Shown piece by piece: positions 1-6,396 of a DNA stretch of 15,311 nt. The translations under genes were made by a program, and so were the position numbers. The stretch is from the NCBI GenBank assembly GCA_945957305.1, contig CAMFLN010000008.1:1-15311 (forward strand). The letters are read 5' to 3'. The notes beneath the pieces were generated by a model. It made no database searches. It was given only the letters and a program-made list of their open reading frames with translations, and was not told the origin of the DNA. Position 1 is the stretch's first letter; every line of letters begins with the position of its first letter. Origin of the DNA: an uncultured Planctomycetaceae bacterium. Its GTDB lineage: Bacteria > Planctomycetota > Planctomycetia > Pirellulales > JACPPG01.

Positions 1-164
1 CAATCGGAAGCACGCCAATGGGACATTTGATCATCCTCGATACGGCGCCGGGCGAAGGGAACGGCGATATCTATTTCAAAGAGGCGTTCGGCGATTTCTA
101 CCACATCGCTGAGGGGATCGAGGAGTTCTTTTCGCTATTGAAAGATCAGCCCCCTTATTCGTGA
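1..164 (+). CDS. Probable SMI1/KNR4 (SUKH) family protein, C-terminal fragment
   Basis: The reading frame is open from the left edge (first full codon at base 3) to a TGA at 162-164, giving 53 C-terminal residues. The pattern is a glycine-rich beta segment (GHLIILDTAPGEGNGDIYF) followed by an amphipathic helix (IEEFFSLLKD). That order, a turn with a glycine before an aromatic beta strand and then a final helix with the EEFF-type motif, resembles the end of SUKH-domain proteins. In bacteria these are often immunity proteins against toxins of polymorphic systems, but many are stand-alone. The N-terminal two thirds lie outside the window, so the family call rests on a short stretch and could be wrong. 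The gene converges on the HAF-repeat gene across a 93-base gap. That the frame is coding is much surer than its identity. Confidence 0.5.
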   Translation, partial: IGSTPMGHLIILDTAPGEGNGDIYFKEAFGDFYHIAEGIEEFFSLLKDQPPYS

Positions 165-257
165 GCGCCGTTCCACGACTTTTAGCCCCACAGCTAGAGC
201 GAGAATGCAAAGTTCGCTTCAATGCCTGGTGATCCGCAATAGCCTGCCTCGTCCGTA

Positions 258-1394
258 TCATCTTAGTTTGAGAGTGGGCCTGATGAGTCGTCCCCGGCAC
301 ATCAGGTAGAAGATTCCGCCAAGCGCGGCGAGCAGCCATGTCGTGGGCTCGGGCACCGGTGTCAGCAGAAACCCGTGTGTGTCGCCATTGATCCAACCAT
401 AACCGACGATCTGTCCCAGGTTGTTGATGCCGTCGGCTTCGAGCAGTTCCCAACCCGAGTTGGGATCGATGAGCGTGTTCAGATCAACCATGCCCGTGGC
501 GGCCGTGTGCAGAAACGCGTGTCCCCAGCCGCCGTTGCGGTAAGAGATACCAACGATCTGCCCCAGGTCGTTGATGCCGTGTCCTTCGCTGAACAAGTTC
601 CAGGGGTCAGGCAGCACACCCAGGTCGTGCATCGTGCCATCGTAAAAGAACGCATGCTTGTTCATGGGCCAAGGGTCGTCGTTCTCGGCCCAGCCTGTGA
701 TTTGCCCAAGGTTGTTGATGCTGTTGCCTTGGCTGTAGGTTCCATCACTTCCCAGCGTGCCAAGATCGTGCAAGGTGCCGTCGTAGAAGAACGCGTGGCG
801 TCCTTGGGGACCATCAGCGCTCCCCGTGATCTGGCCGGCGTCATTAATATCCGTGGCGTAGCTTTCCTCGCCGCCAGACGTTCCGAAAGTACCCAGGTCA
901 TGCATGGTGCCGTCGTACATAAAGGCATGCGGCGTAAGTTGCCCAGTAATTGATGCCGAGCCAACGACGACTCCACTGTTGTTGACGCTCATAGCTGAAG
1001 AGGACCAAGTTCCGCCCAGTGTGCCTAGCAGGTGCATTGTGCCATCGTAAGTAAACCCACGTGCTCCGTCGTTGCCATAGACCATGCCGGCCACGACCCC
1101 GCGATCGTTGATGCCGAAGCCCATGCTGAATTCATAGCCCTGCGAGCCGAGATCATGCATAGCGCCGTCCCACAGGAAGGCATTGTCCCCTCCACCAGCC
1201 AAGTCACTATGCCCCGTTGCTTGACCTCGGTTGTTCACATCGAATCCATTGCTGTAGATGCCACCGGGCAAGACACCGAGATCGGTCACGTTGTACGATG
1301 CCGCGGCAGCAACCTGTAACAAACAGTGCGCGCATAACGCTGCGCGCCATAACGGGGCAAGAATGGACAGCCCAAGACGCGGCGTCGAAGACAT
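258..1394 (-). CDS. HAF-repeat PEP-CTERM sorting-domain protein
   Basis: 378 residues. The N terminus is a signal peptide (hydrophobic to about residue 32, likely cut after an Ala run before SYNVTDLG). The body has seven repeats of 42-49 residues, each with a (V/I)N(N/D)xGxxxG element at about 53, 95, 137, 183, 226, 274 and 323, most followed by an HAFxYDGTMHDLG-type strand (the HAF repeat). The C terminus is a PEP-CTERM signal: VPEP at about 347-350, a hydrophobic helix to about 366, then arginines. Such proteins are exported, processed by an exosortase and held at the surface or released to matrix. The ATG at 1392-1394 has GAGG nine bases upstream. No exosortase gene is nearby, which is normal because one exosortase serves many scattered substrates. 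The ligand or role of this protein is not known; seven repeats fit a beta-propeller. Confidence 0.9.
   Translation of the reverse strand: MSSTPRLGLSILAPLWRAALCAHCLLQVAAAASYNVTDLGVLPGGIYSNGFDVNNRGQATGHSDLAGGGDNAFLWDGAMHDLGSQGYEFSMGFGINDRGVVAGMVYGNDGARGFTYDGTMHLLGTLGGTWSSSAMSVNNSGVVVGSASITGQLTPHAFMYDGTMHDLGTFGTSGGEESYATDINDAGQITGSADGPQGRHAFFYDGTLHDLGTLGSDGTYSQGNSINNLGQITGWAENDDPWPMNKHAFFYDGTMHDLGVLPDPWNLFSEGHGINDLGQIVGISYRNGGWGHAFLHTAATGMVDLNTLIDPNSGWELLEADGINNLGQIVGYGWINGDTHGFLLTPVPEPTTWLLAALGGIFYLMCRGRLIRPTLKLR
619..1183 (-). repeat. Degenerate tandem nucleotide repeat encoding the HAF motifs
   Basis: Five diverged copies of about 38 bases begin near 619, 760, 892, 1024 and 1147, spaced 123-141 bases apart. 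They share the plus-strand core GTGCATNGTGCCRTCGTA in most copies, which encodes YDGTMHDLG on the minus strand. They lie inside the HAF-repeat gene and are a consequence of its protein repeats. The copies are similar enough to allow recombination but are not identical. Confidence 0.7.
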
Positions 1395-1648
1395 AGAGCT
1401 AAACCTCGCGGGCGGACGCGGGAAGTGGTCATCCCAAATATTGAAAAACGCACGATCCCATCACACGCGTCAATTGTCGACCGCAAAGTGTATGCCGTGG
1501 CGGTTTCATGTCGCTCGACGAATGCGGAACCCCAGCGGAGCATCCGCATGACAAACCGCTAGCGCTCGACAGCGCGCTGTTCAGCACGGTAGCGCGCTCT
1601 TTCGGCGCGCATAGGCGAACTGATTCTCCCGCAGTCGGTTATCATGTC

Positions 1649-2464
1649 ATGCGGATTGACCGCGACGACATTCCGACCGAGCCAACTATGATGCGCGACT
1701 CAGCTGCGACATCGGACGAAATCGTGACGACCAAGGCTCTCTCGAGCCATCGACGCGTAAGCACATGGACGAAAATCGGCTTGGGAATCGTGCTCTTAGC
1801 CATCGCGCTGGCACTGGGCCGCAGTTTCGGCCATCACATCCCAGAGATCGAAGCCTGGATCGCCGACCTGGGGTCCTGGGGCTACGCCGCGTTCGCCGGC
1901 CTGGTCCTCGTGGGGACCTCGCTTTTTGTTCCTGATACTGTGTTTGCCCTCATCGCGGGGGCACTTTTCGGCGTTACCGCGGGCACGATGATCATGGCGG
2001 CCAGCAGCCTGGCAACCGCGGCGTTTGATTACGGGCTCGCGCGGCTGGCTTTGCAGTCCTCCGTGCGCAGATGGCTCGCCCGGCAGCCAAAACTGACGGC
2101 AATTGCCCGGGCTGTCGATCGCGAAGGGCTGCGTTTTCAGTTTCTGCTGCGGCTGACGCCCATCAATCCCGTAATGGTCAGTTACGTGCTCGGCGCCACA
2201 GGCACGCGGTTTATTCCCTTTCTCGTGGCTTGTCTGGGCATCGTTCCCAGCCTGTTCGTCGAGGTCTACTTCGGCTACGTCGCAAAACACGTAGCCCGCA
2301 TTTCCGGAGGCGTCAGTGAGCATTCGCCCGCGCACAGTGCTCTGACCATTGCCGGGCTGGTCCTGTGCGTTGTGGTGCTTGTGTATGTCGTGCAGATTGC
2401 CCGCCGGGCATTGGCACAGGCGGAAGAGGAGGATTCGAAGCAGGCTGCGGACCAAGAAGCATGA
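1649..2464 (+). CDS. TVP38/TMEM64 (DedA-like, SNARE-associated) membrane protein
   Basis: 271 residues from the ATG at 1649. A hydrophilic N terminus (1-38) is followed by a membrane segment at about 42-58, a hydrophobic block at about 77-123 containing the re-entrant type motif FVPDTVFALIAGALFG, a cytoplasmic stretch with basic residues, then LLRLTPINPVMVSYVLGAT at about 166-184, membrane segments at about 187-206 and 222-240, and an acidic, charged tail. The RLTPxxP element and the AGxLFG motif are hallmarks of the TVP38/TMEM64 branch of the VTT/DedA superfamily, whose members are linked to lipid scrambling or membrane homeostasis. The start is uncertain. The frame stays open upstream to an ATG at 1508, and an ATG pair lies at 1688 and 1691; none has a convincing ribosome site. 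The 1508 extension does not look like protein of this family. Confidence 0.85.
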   Translation: MRIDRDDIPTEPTMMRDSAATSDEIVTTKALSSHRRVSTWTKIGLGIVLLAIALALGRSFGHHIPEIEAWIADLGSWGYAAFAGLVLVGTSLFVPDTVFALIAGALFGVTAGTMIMAASSLATAAFDYGLARLALQSSVRRWLARQPKLTAIARAVDREGLRFQFLLRLTPINPVMVSYVLGATGTRFIPFLVACLGIVPSLFVEVYFGYVAKHVARISGGVSEHSPAHSALTIAGLVLCVVVLVYVVQIARRALAQAEEEDSKQAADQEA

Positions 2465-2608
2465 GCTTGGCTGCTCATCCCGCTTGCCCAGGAACCCGCC
2501 AGCCTGTTGCGGACCCGAAGTCAGGTCAGCTGGCCCAGTTCGCGCGCCACGATCGACGAGCCAAGGGCGCAATCAATGACGCTGCGATTTCCGCCGCCGC
2601 GCGCCAGG

Positions 2609-3301
2609 CTAGTTGCTTGCGCCAGCCAGCAGGTCCCTGATCCAGGAGCTGGTGGCACTGTCGCTGACCGTTTTCCCCCGGCCATCCCCTAGTTGGGGAC
2701 TGATACCGACCGCAAGAAAAGTTTCAATGATCGCGCGCTGCCCCCGCTTGGCAATTTCGTCGCCGCTGCCGCCGCGGCCGGTATTTTGCACGGCTAAATG
2801 AAACGGGGTCGAGCCGGCACGGTTTTTCGTCGTTGGATCGGCGCCGCGGTCGAGCAGGCATTCGACGGCCTTTGCGCAGCGAGTGCGCACGGCGCGATGC
2901 AGCGGCGTGGCGCCATTCTTGTCCTGCGCATTGATCTCGGCTCCGGCGTCAAGCAATCGTTGAATCGTCTTCACTTGGCGCCGTGAATCCCAGGCCGGGC
3001 CGCTCACATAGCCATCCGCGGCATAATGCAGCGGGGTGCTGTGGCGATGATTGCGCGCCGCATTCGGATCGGCTCCGGCGGCGAGCAGCCGCTTGACCAT
3101 CTCGACACGATAACCGGCAGCGGCAAAATGCAGCGCCGTATCGCCAACGTAGAGCCAGTGGAAGATGCCTGACGTGTAGAGCGTGGCCTCGTTATTCGTG
3201 GCCAAGGCCAGTTCCCTGTCAGCGCGCAGCAGGGTCGCCACATGGGCGCGGTCATCGGCCAGGATGGCGGACAGCAATAATGTAAACGACTTGTTTTTCA
3301 T
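2609..3301 (-). CDS. Ankyrin-repeat protein
   Basis: 230 residues, no signal peptide or membrane segment, so probably cytoplasmic. Four ankyrin repeats are visible at about 52-84, 87-128, 129-161 and 162-205, each with the TPLH/TALH turn and LLxxGAxxN(x)xxN ending; repeat two carries a short insert (GYVSGPAWDSRRQ) and repeat four a glycine-rich insert. Ankyrin repeats bind other proteins; the partner cannot be told from the sequence. The start at 3301 (MKNKSF) is chosen because GAAGG sits nine bases upstream and the first ankyrin-like helix follows directly; the frame runs on to 3457, but that extension is arginine-rich and unlike the family. The gene is divergent from the methyltransferase and converges on the TVP38 gene. 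Confidence 0.85.
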   Translation of the reverse strand: MKNKSFTLLLSAILADDRAHVATLLRADRELALATNNEATLYTSGIFHWLYVGDTALHFAAAGYRVEMVKRLLAAGADPNAARNHRHSTPLHYAADGYVSGPAWDSRRQVKTIQRLLDAGAEINAQDKNGATPLHRAVRTRCAKAVECLLDRGADPTTKNRAGSTPFHLAVQNTGRGGSGDEIAKRGQRAIIETFLAVGISPQLGDGRGKTVSDSATSSWIRDLLAGASN

Positions 3302-3321
3302 ACTCTGAGGCCTTCGGCCGC

Positions 3322-3336
3322 ATTGTGCGCCACAAT
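3322..3336. promoter_or_regulatory. Dyad symmetry, possible operator
   Basis: ATTGTG-CGC-CACAAT is a perfect inverted repeat with six-base arms and a three-base centre. It lies in the divergent control region, 20 bases before the ankyrin start and just upstream of a TAGAAT hexamer facing the methyltransferase. Its position suits a regulator acting on both genes, but no regulator gene is adjacent. Confidence 0.3.
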
Positions 3337-3343
3337 TTGGCAG

Positions 3344-3349
3344 TAGAAT
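3344..3349 (+). promoter_or_regulatory. -10-like TAGAAT ahead of the methyltransferase gene
   Basis: TAGAAT differs from the TATAAT consensus at one base and is preceded by G. It is 136 bases upstream of the methyltransferase ATG. A -35 match is poor (CATTGT region). The same hexamer occurs upstream of two other genes in the window. Confidence 0.3.
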
Positions 3350-3391
3350 ACCGCGAGATGTCAAACGCAACGCTGTCCGGCGCACGCGTGG

Positions 3392-3418
3392 GCCGGCAAT
3401 CTCGACAGAGATCTCGGC
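3392..3418 (+). other. Stem-loop in the methyltransferase leader
   Basis: GCCG (3392-3395) pairs with CGGC (3415-3418), and ATCTC (3399-3403) with GAGAT (3408-3412) around a GACA loop, with a small internal loop between. It lies in the untranslated leader if transcription starts at the TAGAAT at 3344. It could be chance pairing. Confidence 0.2.
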
Positions 3419-3485
3419 AGCTACGCCCCCAGACAACTGATTCACTCTGTAGACCACTACGCGACCTTCGAGCGGAATAAAGGAT

Positions 3486-4292
3486 ATGACCGAATGGCAT
3501 GCCGGGGACTATAGCCAGCAGTCGAGCTTGCAAAAGGCGATGGCCAACGAGCAGCTCAGCAAGTTGACGCTCCGCGGCGACGAGCATGTGCTCGACGTTG
3601 GCTGTGGCGAAGGAAAGATCACGGCTGTCGTTGCGGCGCGACTTGCCGCAGGCAAGGTGCTGGGCATTGACCCGTCGCGCGACATGATCGCCTTCGCCGC
3701 CCAGCATTTCGGCCCGCCGGCTTACTCCAATTTACGTTTCGACGTCGTCGATGTGCGGCGGATGCCGTATGTCGCGGAATTCGACCTGGTGCTGTCTTTC
3801 AATGCCTTGCACTGGGTGCCAGAGCAAGACGCGGCGCTCCAGTCGATCCGCGCCGCACTGAAGCCCGGCGGCGAGGCATTGTTGCGGTTTGTTCCTCAAG
3901 GAGAGCGGGAAAGCCTGGAAGATGTGATTGAGGAGATCCGCCGGCAAGACCATTGGTCGGAATATTTCATTGGTTTCCGCAAGCCGTACGCTCACTTCAC
4001 GCCGGCTGAATATCGTCAGCTGGCCGTGCAGAATGGGCTGCGCGTGGTCCGCCTCGACGTCGAGGACAAAGCGTGGGATTTCCAAACTCGCGAGGCGTTC
4101 GCCTCGTTCGCCCGGGCGACGTTCGTCGAATGGACGCAACACCTGCCGCGCGAGCAGTGGGACACGTTTATCGCTGAGGTCTTGGAGCGGTATCAGCAAG
4201 TGGCTGCCGACGAACCCGCCGAAGCAAACACGTTCAAGTTTTATCAAATGGAAGTTATTCTGACGCCAGACGCCCACGCGCCGCACGGCTGA
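3486..4292 (+). CDS. Class I SAM-dependent methyltransferase
   Basis: 268 residues. Motif I is VLDVGCGEG at 35-43, the acidic ribose-binding residue is in GIDPS at 60-64, motif III/IV is FDLVLSFNALHWV at about 99-111, and LKPGGEALL follows at about 125-133. This is the Methyltransf_11/25 fold using S-adenosylmethionine. The opening (TEWHAGDYSQQSSLQ) and length resemble the trans-aconitate/juvenile-hormone-acid type of carboxyl or small-molecule methyltransferases, but the acceptor cannot be read from the sequence. The C-terminal third is helical and may form a substrate cap. An AAAGG stretch lies very close (two bases) to the ATG, a tight spacing. The next gene starts 60 bases downstream on the same strand and may be co-transcribed. 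Confidence 0.85.
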   Translation: MTEWHAGDYSQQSSLQKAMANEQLSKLTLRGDEHVLDVGCGEGKITAVVAARLAAGKVLGIDPSRDMIAFAAQHFGPPAYSNLRFDVVDVRRMPYVAEFDLVLSFNALHWVPEQDAALQSIRAALKPGGEALLRFVPQGERESLEDVIEEIRRQDHWSEYFIGFRKPYAHFTPAEYRQLAVQNGLRVVRLDVEDKAWDFQTREAFASFARATFVEWTQHLPREQWDTFIAEVLERYQQVAADEPAEANTFKFYQMEVILTPDAHAPHG

Positions 4293-4352
4293 GAGTTGAG
4301 CTCAGGTAGATTGCGGCTTTCTTTGGTTCTCTGTTCCAGATCTTTGCCTGGC

Positions 4353-5132
4353 ATGGTTGCGATCAATCGATTCCCGCTTCGCGAACTTTGGTTGGGTTGG
4401 CTCACCTTGTTGTTGGCCAGCTTCGTAGCTGGAGCTACGACAGAACTTTGGTGGCACAACGCAAAACTTGACCTGCGAATGATTTCCTGCCTGCTGTTGG
4501 CGATCGCCGCATGGGAGGCTTGGTGGAAGCTGCGCCGCGCGGCGGGGGCGCGTGCCATGCTGTGGATCGCCGTGGGAATGACTCTTGGTTTCTACGGCGA
4601 TTCACACGTCGGCGACCGCCTGTGGTGGCCCTCTTTCCCTCAGAAGATCGTAGGCGGAATAGTTTTCTATGGACTGGGGCATTTGGCTTACGTCGCTGCC
4701 TGCGTGACGATACGACGTCGAGAGCGCCTGGCCGGCGGATGGCGCTGGTGGCTACCCGTCTTGACGTGGCAATTGTTAGCTCTCTTGGCGTGGGCAGCCG
4801 TGGCGTTGACTACTGATCGCGAGGCCGCGCTACGGGTGCCGACGCTGCTGTACACACTGCTCGTCGCCGCCACGCCCGGATTTGCCACCGCACTGGCTAG
4901 GCAGCGGCAAATCTACCGCTGGATGGCGGTGGGGGGAGCAATGTTTTTGGCCAGCGACATCCTGCTTGTCTGGCAACTTTTCCACCATTCCTTTGCGGGA
5001 ATCGATGAGCTGACCTGGATCAACTATGGCGGGGGCGAGATGCTGATCGTCTACGGTGCTATCGCAGGCATATCCTCATTCGCAATGCGCGTCGAGGCAG
5101 AATCGTCGCAGGTGGCAGCGAAATTGGGATAA
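4353..5132 (+). CDS. YhhN/TMEM86-family membrane protein (lysoplasmalogenase-like)
   Basis: 259 residues with about eight hydrophobic segments. Family marks are GDxxxGDRLWW near 82-92, the helix FYGLGHLAYVAACV at about 105-118 (the GHxxY motif), FLASDILLVW at about 198-207 and a final helix NYGGGEMLIVYG at about 224-235. YhhN/TMEM86 proteins include enzymes that hydrolyse the vinyl-ether bond of lysoplasmalogens; the conserved Asp residues seen here are the ones usually considered catalytic. Whether this bacterium makes plasmalogens is unknown, so the substrate is open. The start is uncertain: the ATG at 4353 is preferred because the first membrane helix follows it, but in-frame TTG codons occur upstream at 4296 and 4311, the latter with AGGT close by. 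Confidence 0.65.
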   Translation: MVAINRFPLRELWLGWLTLLLASFVAGATTELWWHNAKLDLRMISCLLLAIAAWEAWWKLRRAAGARAMLWIAVGMTLGFYGDSHVGDRLWWPSFPQKIVGGIVFYGLGHLAYVAACVTIRRRERLAGGWRWWLPVLTWQLLALLAWAAVALTTDREAALRVPTLLYTLLVAATPGFATALARQRQIYRWMAVGGAMFLASDILLVWQLFHHSFAGIDELTWINYGGGEMLIVYGAIAGISSFAMRVEAESSQVAAKLG

Positions 5133-5212
5133 GCCCCGTGGGCAATGCGCAAGGAAATCTGCTCATCGCTCCTCTTCGTCGGCAATAAGTGGCCGGCGCA
5201 ATCCGGGGCGGG

Positions 5213-5218
5213 TAGAAT
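5213..5218 (+). promoter_or_regulatory. -10-like TAGAAT ahead of the squalene-cyclase-like gene
   Basis: GGGTAGAATCGG places a -10-like hexamer 58 bases before the ATG at 5277. The -35 region is GC-rich and gives no good TTGACA match. Confidence 0.3.
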
Positions 5219-5219
5219 C

Positions 5220-5241
5220 GGGGCAGCCTGCCGTTTGCCCC
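5220..5241 (+). other. GC-rich hairpin in the leader of the squalene-cyclase-like gene
   Basis: GGGGCA (5220-5225) is complementary to TGCCCC (5236-5241) across a 10-base loop. The following bases (GCGTTTCTT) are only mildly T-rich, so it is either a weak terminator for the upstream YhhN-like gene or a structured 5' leader starting near the predicted transcription start. Confidence 0.3.
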
Positions 5242-5265
5242 GCGTTTCTTCCGCCGCCCGCCGCT

Positions 5266-5271
5266 GGGGAG
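5266..5271 (+). promoter_or_regulatory. Ribosome binding site fixing the start at 5277
   Basis: GGGGAG lies five bases before the ATG at 5277. This, together with the signal peptide that begins there, rejects the longer reading frame that opens at 5145. Confidence 0.7.
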
Positions 5272-5276
5272 TCATC

Positions 5277-6344
5277 ATGGCTTACCGTACCGCGTTTCTT
5301 GCCGCGCTTGTGTTGAGTTGGGCGCACCTGTGTCAGGCCGACGAGCCGCCAGCTGTGCCTGCGACAATCCCGCTCGCCACGGGCGAGCAGATTCACCAAA
5401 CCGTTGATCGCGCCATCGGTTATCTCCAAAAAGAGAGTGCGCAATGGTTAAACACGCGCGGCTGTGCCGCTTGCCATCATTTGCCCATGCCGCTGTGGGC
5501 ACTCACCGTGGCTGAGCAGCAGGGGTACTCGATCGACAAGCAATACCTGGCCGCCACGTTCGAGAAACTGCTCGGCAGCAAGGAAAAGCTGCAGGCCGCG
5601 AAAGTGCTCAACGATCCGGCGGCTCCTGCCGATCCACGCCCGCAAGGAAGGGGCCTGAACATGGGCGTGCCGTTTCTGGCCGTCGCTGCACGAGCTTTGC
5701 CCGCGCTAGAACCTGGACAGAAAGAAGCCTTGAAACTGATGGCCGAAGAGATCGTCAACAAGCAGCAGCCGGATGGTTCGTGGGAATTCTTCGCAGGTCT
5801 GCGGCGCCCGCCAATCAACGAAAGCCAGACCACTGATGCCGCCTGGATCATCATGGCTTTGGCCGACGAGGCTGGCCCCGATGCGCCCGAGGCGGTCAGA
5901 ACCGCGCTGACGAAAGCGCTCGCCTGGTACGAAAATGCCCGGCCCGCCGAACTGCACCAGGACCACGTGCTGAAGGTGCTGCTGGAGGCTCGCGCCGGTC
6001 AATCGCGTGACAGGTTGCAAGAAACCATCGACGAATTGCTCGCGCTGCAGCGCACCGACGGGGGCTGGAGCCAGACGGTGCCCGAGCCGCGGAGCGACGC
6101 GTTTGCGACAGGGCAAACGCTTTACGCTCTGGCGATTTTCGGTTACACGGCCGAGCAACCGGCGATCAAGCGCGCGATCGATTTTCTGGTCGCCACGCAA
6201 GCGGCCGATGGCAGTTGGCCGATGATCTCGCGTTCGACTCCCGATGGCTCGCCCGGCAGCGCAAAACTGCTCTCACCCATCGTGTGCGCGGCCAGTTCCT
6301 GGGCGACGCTGGGGCTGGCGCAACTGGTGCCACAGGGAAATTAG
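5277..6344 (+). CDS. Exported squalene-cyclase/prenyltransferase-like alpha-barrel protein with CxxCH motif
   Basis: 355 residues. A signal peptide (1-21, ending HLCQA before DEPP) sends it across the membrane. Repeats with the QW-type motif of the terpenoid-cyclase/protein-prenyltransferase fold occur as QQPDGSW at 163-169, QRTDGGW at 258-264 and QAADGSW at 308-314. The DxDD acid motif of true squalene-hopene cyclases is absent, so terpene cyclisation is unlikely. Near the N terminus CAACH (63-67, followed by a second His) matches the c-type haem attachment motif CxxCH, which only makes sense in an exported protein. Related multi-gene families of this type are common in planctomycetes; their role is unknown. 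An isolated alpha-barrel with one covalently bound haem, or metal binding by the Cys/His cluster, are both possible. The gene converges on the deoxyhypusine-synthase-like gene 52 bases on. Confidence 0.8.
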   Translation: MAYRTAFLAALVLSWAHLCQADEPPAVPATIPLATGEQIHQTVDRAIGYLQKESAQWLNTRGCAACHHLPMPLWALTVAEQQGYSIDKQYLAATFEKLLGSKEKLQAAKVLNDPAAPADPRPQGRGLNMGVPFLAVAARALPALEPGQKEALKLMAEEIVNKQQPDGSWEFFAGLRRPPINESQTTDAAWIIMALADEAGPDAPEAVRTALTKALAWYENARPAELHQDHVLKVLLEARAGQSRDRLQETIDELLALQRTDGGWSQTVPEPRSDAFATGQTLYALAIFGYTAEQPAIKRAIDFLVATQAADGSWPMISRSTPDGSPGSAKLLSPIVCAASSWATLGLAQLVPQGN

Positions 6345-6354
6345 GCTGCGATAA

Positions 6355-6367
6355 GGCGACACTCGCC
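6355..6367. other. Small hairpin in a convergent gap
   Basis: GGCGA-CAC-TCGCC is a perfect five-pair hairpin in the 52-base gap between two convergent genes. There is no T-run on the plus strand and only TTAT on the minus strand, so it is at best a weak bidirectional terminator. Confidence 0.25.
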
Positions 6368-6396
6368 CAATCCCGTCATGGTCAGTCGTGGCGTTC

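Noticed and set aside
198..218. AGCGA...TCGCT inverted repeat as a terminator between the first two genes
   Set aside because: Only five pairs with an 11-base loop and no T-run on either strand.
375..953. 192-codon plus-strand frame with internal repeats (QVVDAV-type)
   Set aside because: The repeats are the reverse complement of the HAF repeats of the minus-strand gene, which has a signal peptide and PEP-CTERM end.
619..1183. Regularly spaced repeats as a CRISPR-like array
   Set aside because: The repeats are diverged, are spaced about 130 bases apart and encode a protein repeat in frame.
1508..1648. N-terminal extension of the TVP38-like protein
   Set aside because: The frame is open, but there is no ribosome site, third-position GC is unremarkable and the peptide does not resemble the family. 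I treat it as the divergent control region, with modest certainty. A 12-bp palindrome at 1569-1580 lies inside it.
1395..1648. Possible sigma-54 promoter ahead of the PEP-CTERM gene
   Set aside because: PEP-CTERM genes are often under sigma-54 control, but I found no GG-N10-GC pair with proper flanks on the minus strand here, nor a convincing sigma-70 pair.
2461..2478. ATGAGC-TTGGCT-GCTCAT inverted repeat at the end of the TVP38-like gene
   Set aside because: Six AT/GC-mixed pairs with no T-run; too weak to call a terminator.
1796..2572. 258-codon minus-strand frame opposite the TVP38-like gene
   Set aside because: The product is hydrophilic and low in pattern, while the plus strand encodes a clear membrane protein.
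5145..5276. 44-residue extension of the squalene-cyclase-like protein
   Set aside because: A good ribosome site and a signal peptide begin at 5277, and the extension would bury the signal peptide.
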